Positions 59,131 through 64,000 of a stretch of DNA of 64,000 nucleotides are shown in pieces; within the stretch, counting starts at the first letter, position 1, and each line of letters starts with the position of its first letter. The notes below the pieces were generated by a model. It worked only from the letters and a program-made list of their open reading frames with translations. It was not told where the DNA came from and did no database searches. The stretch covers positions 62,001 to 126,000 of the forward strand of contig CAVTAP010000021.1 in assembly GCA_963732695.1 (NCBI GenBank), written 5' to 3'. This DNA comes from CADEDH01 sp963732695 (GTDB lineage: Bacteria; Actinomycetota; Acidimicrobiia; Acidimicrobiales; SZUA-35). The position numbers and the translations under genes were made by a program.

Positions 59131-60411
59131 ATGCGCCTAGCCGTCGTCGGGTCGGGAGTGGCCGGCCTGGCCTGCGCCCACCTGCTCGGTCCCCACCACG
59201 ACGTGGTGCTGTTCGAGGCCGACCGCCGCCTCGGCGGCCACGCCAACACCGTCGACGTCGACGACCCCGCCGCTGGCCCCCTCGCCATCGACACCGGCTT
59301 CATCGTCCACAACGACCGCAATTACCCCCATTTCCAGCGCCTCCTGGCCGATCTCGGGGTGGCGGCCATCGACAGCGAGATGAGCTTCGCCGTCACCGAC
59401 CGGGCCACCGGGTTCTGCTACCGGGCCACCAACCTCGACACCCTGCTGGCCAGCCGGGCCAACGCCCTCGACCCCCGCCTGTGGCGGATGGTGGCCGACA
59501 TCATCCGCTTCCAGCGGGCCGGCCGCCGGTTCCTCGCCTCCGACCCCGATCCGACGATCTCCCTGTCGGAGTTCCTGGCCCGGGGTCGCTACTCCGACGC
59601 CTTCATCGACCTCCACCTCGTCCCCATGGGAGCCGCCGTGTGGTCGGCCGACCCGGCCACGTTCAGCCGGTTCCCCGCCGCCTCCCTCCTCCGCTTCCTT
59701 CACAACCATGGCCTGCTGTCGATCGGTGACCGGCCCCAGTGGAAGACGATCGTGGGCGGGTCACGGGCCTACGTGGACGCCCTGGCCCGCCGGTTCCAGG
59801 GCGAGATCCGCCTCGCCTCCCCCGTCACCGAGGTGGCCCGCCCCGCTCACGCCACGGCCGGCGCTGACGGCACCGGCGGCGTCACGATCCGCAGCCGCAC
59901 CCACCCCGAGCCCGAGCCGTTCGACCAGGTGATCCTGGCCACCCACGCCGACCAGTCGCTCGACCTGCTGGCCGACCCCACCCCGGAGGAGAAGGACCTG
60001 CTGGGCGCCGTCCGCTACCAGCCGAATCGCGCCACATTGCACACCGACATCTCGCTCCTACCGCCGCGGCGGAAGGCGTGGGCCGCCTGGAACTACGACC
60101 GGGAGCCCGGCGACCAGCGCCTGGCCAGCCTCACCTACGATCTCACCAACCTCCAGCGCCTGCCCGGCGAGCGCCGCTACCTCGTGAGCCTGAACTCCGA
60201 TCACCGCATCCGGCCCGACACGGTGCTGGCCGGCTTCGACTACACCCACCCCGTGTTCGACGGGCCGGCGGTGGCGGCCCAGCCCCGGATCGCAGCGGCC
60301 AACGGGCGCCGCAACACCTGGTTCGCCGGCGCCTGGCTGGGCTACGGCTTCCACGAGGACGGCATGGCCTCGGCCGTGGACGTCTGCCGCCAGCTCGGAG
60401 CGCGGTGGTGA
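59131..60411 (+). CDS. FAD-dependent oxidoreductase (amine-oxidase fold)
   Basis: 426 residues from ATG 59131. The Rossmann motif GSGVAGLACAHLLGPHHDVVLFEA begins at residue 7, then GGHANTVDVD and DTGFIVHNDRNYPHF; the C-terminal FAD motif is NTWFAGAWLGYGFHEDGMASA. It belongs to the NAD/FAD-binding family found beside DUF1365 and cyclopropane-fatty-acid synthase genes. In other bacteria such clusters modify membrane fatty acids; a role here is inferred from order. Stop overlaps the next start. Confidence 0.9.
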   Translation: MRLAVVGSGVAGLACAHLLGPHHDVVLFEADRRLGGHANTVDVDDPAAGPLAIDTGFIVHNDRNYPHFQRLLADLGVAAIDSEMSFAVTDRATGFCYRATNLDTLLASRANALDPRLWRMVADIIRFQRAGRRFLASDPDPTISLSEFLARGRYSDAFIDLHLVPMGAAVWSADPATFSRFPAASLLRFLHNHGLLSIGDRPQWKTIVGGSRAYVDALARRFQGEIRLASPVTEVARPAHATAGADGTGGVTIRSRTHPEPEPFDQVILATHADQSLDLLADPTPEEKDLLGAVRYQPNRATLHTDISLLPPRRKAWAAWNYDREPGDQRLASLTYDLTNLQRLPGERRYLVSLNSDHRIRPDTVLAGFDYTHPVFDGPAVAAQPRIAAANGRRNTWFAGAWLGYGFHEDGMASAVDVCRQLGARW

Positions 60412-61316
60412 CACCGGGCCCGCCGGCCGTTTGCCCCGGCACCGTCATGCACCACCGGCTGGCCGTGGCCGACCACCGCTTCACGTACCCTGTCACCCAC
60501 GTCTGGATCGATCCCGACCATCCCGACGCCGTGTTCGGGGCCCACCCGTTGTGGTCGAGCCACCGGCCGGCCCCGGTCCGGTTCCGCCGTCGCGACTACC
60601 TCGACGGCACCGACGCCACCCTGGGCGACGCCGTCCGCCACGCCCTGTCGCCGGCCCTGGGCCATCGGCCGACCGGCCCGCTGCGGATGCTCACCCAGCC
60701 CCGCACCTGGGGTTGGCTGTTCAACCCCATCACGATCTACCTGGCCTGGGACACCCCGGCCGACGCCCCGGAGGACAACGGAGGCGGGCCCGACGGGCCG
60801 GTGGCGGCCCTGCTCGAGGTGACCAACACCCCGTGGAAGGAGCGCCAGCTCTACCCGGTCGCCCTCACCCCGAGCCACGACGCCGGCCGCTACGAGGCCA
60901 CGTTCGACAAGACCCTCCACGTCTCACCCTTCCTCGGCGAAGACCACCGGTACCACCTCACGGTCGCCTCGGCCCCAGGCCGGACCCGGCCCAACGGGGC
61001 GACGCCCGAGCGACGGGTCACGGTGACGCTCGATGTCCTGGCCGACGATCGAGCCGAACCCCCGACCGGTCGCATCCAGGGAGCCGACGGCGTCGAATCC
61101 ATGGACAACTCCCCTGAGAGCCGGGTGGTGCTCACCACCCGGCTCGTGATCGACCAGTACCCCGTGGAGCGGGCCTTGCTGACCCAGGCACTACGTCACA
61201 ATCCCCTGCCGACCCACCGTGTCAGCCTCGGCATACACCGCCAGGCCTGGCGGCTGTGGCGCCGGGGCGTCCCCTTCGTACCCCATCCCCGCCGCCGAGC
61301 CGGCGCCCCGTCATGA
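60408..61316 (+). CDS. DUF1365 protein
   Basis: 302 residues from GTG 60408, overlapping the upstream stop (GTGA). HHRLAVADHRFTYPVTHVWID, LTQPRTWGWLFNPITIYLAWD, EVTNTPWKERQLYPV and FDKTLHVSPFLGEDHRYHL are the standard DUF1365 motifs. C-terminal HRQAWRLWRRGVPFVPHP is basic. Biochemical activity is unknown; always in clusters with FAD oxidoreductase and cyclopropane synthase. Confidence 0.93.
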   Translation: MTPGPPAVCPGTVMHHRLAVADHRFTYPVTHVWIDPDHPDAVFGAHPLWSSHRPAPVRFRRRDYLDGTDATLGDAVRHALSPALGHRPTGPLRMLTQPRTWGWLFNPITIYLAWDTPADAPEDNGGGPDGPVAALLEVTNTPWKERQLYPVALTPSHDAGRYEATFDKTLHVSPFLGEDHRYHLTVASAPGRTRPNGATPERRVTVTLDVLADDRAEPPTGRIQGADGVESMDNSPESRVVLTTRLVIDQYPVERALLTQALRHNPLPTHRVSLGIHRQAWRLWRRGVPFVPHPRRRAGAPS

Positions 61317-61399
61317 CCCCGGCCGCTTCGTCCTCCGCCCCGGCCCGCCACAGCCAGGTCGCCGAGAGCAACGCAGCGGCGGCGAGGTCGGTGAGGTGA
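61313..61399 (+). CDS. Short leader-like frame between DUF1365 and cyclopropane synthase
   Basis: 28 codons (MTPAASSSAPARHSQVAESN then AAAARSVR). It starts in an ATGA overlap with the DUF1365 stop and stops in a GTGA overlap with the next start (GTG 61396). The double overlap suggests translational relay across the gap. The peptide itself is low-complexity and may have no function. Confidence 0.35.
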   Translation: MTPAASSSAPARHSQVAESNAAAARSVR

Positions 61400-62724
61400 C
61401 CGAGGTGAGGTGGCCGGCGCATCCCCTTACCGCCCCCGCCGCCCAGGTCCGCCCCGAGCGCCTTCTGGCCCGCACCGGAGCCACTGTCCCCCGAGCTGCT
61501 CTGCCGGCCCGAGCCGCCCGGGTGGCGGTGACCGCCCTGTTGCGCCGGCTCGAGACCGGCCAGATCACGATCGTCACCCCCGACGGGACCCGGCGCGTGC
61601 ACCAGGGCCGCGCGGCAGGCGACGAGGCCGAGGTCCATGTGCTCGACGACCGGGCCTGGACGGCGGTGGCCACCGAGGGCTCGATCGGGCTGGGCCGGGG
61701 CTACATCGAAGGCTGGTGGACCACCCCCGACCCCGTGGCGCTCCTCCAGCTCCTGACCCGCAACCTCCGGGGCCTCGACGAGCTCCGGAACCGCTGGCAG
61801 CACGCCACCGGCGGCATCACCGACCGCGTCCGCCGGGTGCTGCCCCGCCCCGGCCGGAACGCCAACCGGGAAGACATCGCCTCCCACTACGACCTGGGCA
61901 ACGACTTCTTCGCCCTGTTCCTCGACGAGACCATGACCTACTCCGCCGGCGTGTTCGCCCACCCCGGCTCCGACATGGCCACCGCCAGCCGGGCCAAGTA
62001 CGACCGGCTGCTGGCCAAGCTCGGAGTGCACGCCGGCACCAGCCTCCTCGAGGTCGGCACCGGCTGGGGCGGCCTCGCCCTGCGGGCGGCCGAGAGCCTG
62101 GGCTGCCCCGTCACCACCACCACGATCTCGGCCGAGCAGAGGGCCGAGGCCCGGCGTCGGGTGGAGGCCGCCGGCCTCACCGACCGGATCGCCGTGCTCG
62201 ACAAGGACTGGCGTGACCTCGAAGGCCGCTTCGACCGGCTCGTGTCGATCGAGATGATCGAGGCCGTCGACTGGCGTCACTACGACCAGTTCTTCGCCAC
62301 GCTCGACCGTCTGGTCGAACCCGACGGCCTGGTCGGTCTCCAGGCCATCTGCGTCCCCGACCGGCGCTATGACCGGACGAAGAAGACGGAAGACTTCATC
62401 CGCCGGTTCGTGTTCCCCGGGGGCAACCTCCCCTCGATCGGGTCGATCAGCCGGTCGGTGGCCCGTGCCACCCGCCTCCAGATCCTCGACGTGGAGGACT
62501 TCTCGGCCCACTACGCCGAGACCCTGGCCCGGTGGCGAACCGAGTTCGACGCCAAGATCGACGAGGTCCGGGCCCTCGGCCTCGACGAACGGTTCTGCCG
62601 CCTGTGGCGCTTCTACCTCGCCTACTGCGAGGCGGGGTTCCGGGAGCGCCACTGCACCGTCAACCAGATCGTCCTGGCCGGCCCCCAGTGGCGCCCCGAC
62701 GGTCTCAGCCTCCGGCCCCACTAG
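61396..62724 (+). CDS. Cyclopropane-fatty-acyl-phospholipid synthase family methyltransferase
   Basis: About 442 residues from GTG 61396 (GTG 61387 or 61405 are alternatives). The N-terminal part (AVTALLRRLETGQITIVTPDGTRRV...VATEGSIGLGRGYIEGWW) is typical. SAM-binding motif LLEVGTGWGGLALRAAE at about residue 215; the catalytic segment NREDIASHYDLGNDFFALFLDETMTYSAGVF precedes it; ECF motifs QAICVPDRRYDRTKKTEDFIRRFVFPGG and YCEAGFRERHCTVNQIVLAGP follow. It methylenates or methylates double bonds of membrane lipids using SAM. Confidence 0.93.
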   Translation: MTEVRWPAHPLTAPAAQVRPERLLARTGATVPRAALPARAARVAVTALLRRLETGQITIVTPDGTRRVHQGRAAGDEAEVHVLDDRAWTAVATEGSIGLGRGYIEGWWTTPDPVALLQLLTRNLRGLDELRNRWQHATGGITDRVRRVLPRPGRNANREDIASHYDLGNDFFALFLDETMTYSAGVFAHPGSDMATASRAKYDRLLAKLGVHAGTSLLEVGTGWGGLALRAAESLGCPVTTTTISAEQRAEARRRVEAAGLTDRIAVLDKDWRDLEGRFDRLVSIEMIEAVDWRHYDQFFATLDRLVEPDGLVGLQAICVPDRRYDRTKKTEDFIRRFVFPGGNLPSIGSISRSVARATRLQILDVEDFSAHYAETLARWRTEFDAKIDEVRALGLDERFCRLWRFYLAYCEAGFRERHCTVNQIVLAGPQWRPDGLSLRPH

Positions 62725-62734
62725 GCTGGAACCG

Positions 62735-63763
62735 GTGGGCGTAGACCAGGTGCTGCTGTGCGCCCCCCGGGGATTCTGTGCCGGGGTGGAGATGGCGATC
62801 AAGGCGCTGTCGTGGATGGTGCGGGCCTTCGAGCCGCCCGTCTACTGCTACCACGAGATCGTCCACAACAAGCTGGTGGTCGACCGGTTCGTGGAACGGG
62901 GCGTGGTCTTCGTCGACGACATCGCCGACGTACCCCCGAACCGGCCGATCATGCTGTCGGCCCACGGCTCGGCCCCGGCCGTGGTGGCCGCCGCCCGGGA
63001 GCGGGGCAGCTACGTGGTGGACGCCGTGTGCCCCCTCGTCACCAAGGTGCACCACGAGGTCAAGGTCCGGGCCGGCAAGGGCTATCAGATCGTCTACATC
63101 GGCCACGAGGGCCACGAGGAGGCGGTGGGCACGATGGCCGTCGCTCCCGAGGCCATCCACCGGGTGGAGACCGTGGCCGAGGTGGACGCCCTGCCCCCCT
63201 TCACCCAGCCCACGGCGTTGCTGGCCCAGACCACCCTCAGCCACCGGGACTGGGCCGATGTGGCCGAGGCGGCCAAGGCCCGCTTTCCCGATCTGTTCAC
63301 CCCCGGCCGCAGCGACCTGTGCTTCGCCACCACGAACCGCCAGTCGGCCCTCATGGCCGTGGCCGACCGGTGCGACGCCTTCGTGGTGATCGGCTCGGCC
63401 AACTCGTCCAACACCAAGGCGCTGGCCAAGCTGGCCACCGAGGCCGGCTGCGCCCGGGTGTTCCGGGTCAACGGGCCCGGCGAGTTGCCCGATGACCTCG
63501 AGGGCACGGTGGGGGTCACGGCCGGCGCCTCGGCCCCCGAGGACGTGGTGCAGGCCGTGATCGACTTCCTTCAGCCGGTCAACGGGGTGGAGGAGGTGTC
63601 GATCACCAACGAGGACGAGTACTTCCCCCCACCCCGCACCCTCCGGGAGCTCCTGACCTCGCTCGATGTGGTGGCCACGCTCGCCGTCGGTGGCCCCGTG
63701 AGCGCCGGGCCCGCCCTCAACGACCGCCAGATCGACGCCTCCGACGTGCTCAGCGAGCTGTGA
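62735..63763 (+). CDS. ispH: 4-hydroxy-3-methylbut-2-enyl diphosphate reductase
   Basis: 342 residues from GTG 62735. Last step of the MEP pathway: HMBPP to IPP and DMAPP with a 4Fe-4S cluster. The three cluster Cys are in LLCAPRGFCAGVEMA (second Cys), VVDAVCPLVTKVHHEV and DLCFATTNRQSA. HSP-binding His motifs YHEIVHNK and LSAHGSAP and GHEGHEE are all intact, as is SSNTKALAKL. Ten bases after the methyltransferase stop. Confidence 0.97.
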   Translation: MGVDQVLLCAPRGFCAGVEMAIKALSWMVRAFEPPVYCYHEIVHNKLVVDRFVERGVVFVDDIADVPPNRPIMLSAHGSAPAVVAAARERGSYVVDAVCPLVTKVHHEVKVRAGKGYQIVYIGHEGHEEAVGTMAVAPEAIHRVETVAEVDALPPFTQPTALLAQTTLSHRDWADVAEAAKARFPDLFTPGRSDLCFATTNRQSALMAVADRCDAFVVIGSANSSNTKALAKLATEAGCARVFRVNGPGELPDDLEGTVGVTAGASAPEDVVQAVIDFLQPVNGVEEVSITNEDEYFPPPRTLRELLTSLDVVATLAVGGPVSAGPALNDRQIDASDVLSEL

Positions 63764-63774
63764 GTTGGGGGGCT

Positions 63775-63822
63775 GCGCCCCGGCTCCCCATCGGCGTCGG
63801 GGCCCCCACCCCACCGCCCGCG
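63775..63822. terminator. GC-rich hairpin after ispH
   Basis: GGCTGCGCCCCGGC and CGTCGGGGCCCCCACC blocks between two convergent genes can pair (GGGGGCTGCGCCCC self-pairs as well). No T-tract. Likely a shared terminator region. Confidence 0.45.
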
Positions 63823-64000
63823 CTACGCGCCGGCGCGGATCTGGGCTTCGTCGAAGAGGGCCTGGAGGGACTCGTGCAGCTCCTGGGTGACCCGGCGGAT
63901 CTCGGAGCGCTTGACCCGCTCGCCTTCGGCCCGGGCCACCGGCCGGATCGGGGCACCGATCACCATCGTCACCTTGCGGGGCCGGATGAACTTCGCCCCC
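63823..64000 (-). CDS. 1-acyl-glycerol-3-phosphate acyltransferase (PlsC family), C-terminal end (partial)
   Basis: 59 codons within the window reading GAKFIRPRKVTMVIGAPIRP, VARAEGERVKRSEI and TQELHESLQALFDEAQIRAG to the TAG stop. The RPRKVTMVIGAPIR strand is typical of lysophosphatidic-acid acyltransferases after the EGTR motif (outside the window). Membrane-associated phospholipid synthesis enzyme. It converges with ispH. Confidence 0.85.
   Translation of the reverse strand, partial: GAKFIRPRKVTMVIGAPIRPVARAEGERVKRSEIRRVTQELHESLQALFDEAQIRAGA

Noticed and set aside
61222..62802. 526-codon minus-strand gene opposite the cyclopropane synthase
   Set aside because: Shadow frame; translation is low-complexity Gly/Ala/Val/Glu with no family features.

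Overview
High-GC actinobacterial chromosome. The gene set (der, a DUF512 radical-SAM protein, ispH and a PlsC-type acyltransferase in close order; GyrI-like, PPOX/F420 and SpoIIE phosphatase families; abundant GTG/TTG starts) fits an Acidimicrobiia-like organism. That is an inference from gene content; no rRNA is present.

Layout. 0-3.9 kb: an ABC exporter operon (two ATPases and an FtsX-type permease). 4.2-24 kb: a worn region crowded with insertion sequences (IS5, IS3, IS21, IS1380, ISL3) and broken genes. Between them sit intact host genes: two GyrI-like paralogs, a secreted sugar dehydrogenase, a chemoreceptor, a LuxR-type response regulator, a membrane SpoIIE phosphatase and two damaged PAS genes. 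24-47.3 kb: an array of about 19 small units, each holding one or two unrelated genes. 47.3-53.5 kb: an excisionase-like HTH gene, a three-gene operon of unknown function and a tyrosine recombinase, next to a tRNA-Pro(GGG) gene. 53.8-64 kb: ordinary chromosome with a SpoIIE phosphatase, a TetR-like regulator, der, DUF512, an FAD oxidoreductase/DUF1365/cyclopropane synthase cluster, ispH and plsC (partial).

The most interesting structure is the 24-47 kb array. Units are separated by about 50-140 bp imperfect palindromes, all in the same orientation. They share an outer 5' CCGGC block, an inner TCGTTTCCGAGCG-like block, a GACCGGGCCAG-like block and a terminal CGCCGG. They look like integron attC sites in size, folding potential and position, but lack the canonical RYYYAAC/GTTRRRY boxes, and no IntI-type integrase is visible. 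One unit (about 250 bp, coding a 41-residue membrane peptide) occurs twice at about 96% identity, and both copies begin exactly at CGCCGG and stop being identical just before the next CGCCGG. This suggests that whole units move. Cargo includes an ApeA-like HEPN defence protein, an Imm1-like immunity protein, an ankyrin protein, a WD40 protein, a Clp-N protein, an amidase with a TetR regulator, a glyoxalase-like protein, a SepF/sigma-like fusion, a sigma/META-domain pair, several lipoproteins and DUF2716, DUF3027 and DUF2971 proteins.

Many genes carry a frameshift or nonsense codon (NTF2-like, istA, IS1380 transposase, a PAS gene, a sigma factor). This means either real decay of the island or sequence errors; the window alone cannot decide. 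All family assignments come from reading the translations by eye; no database search was run.
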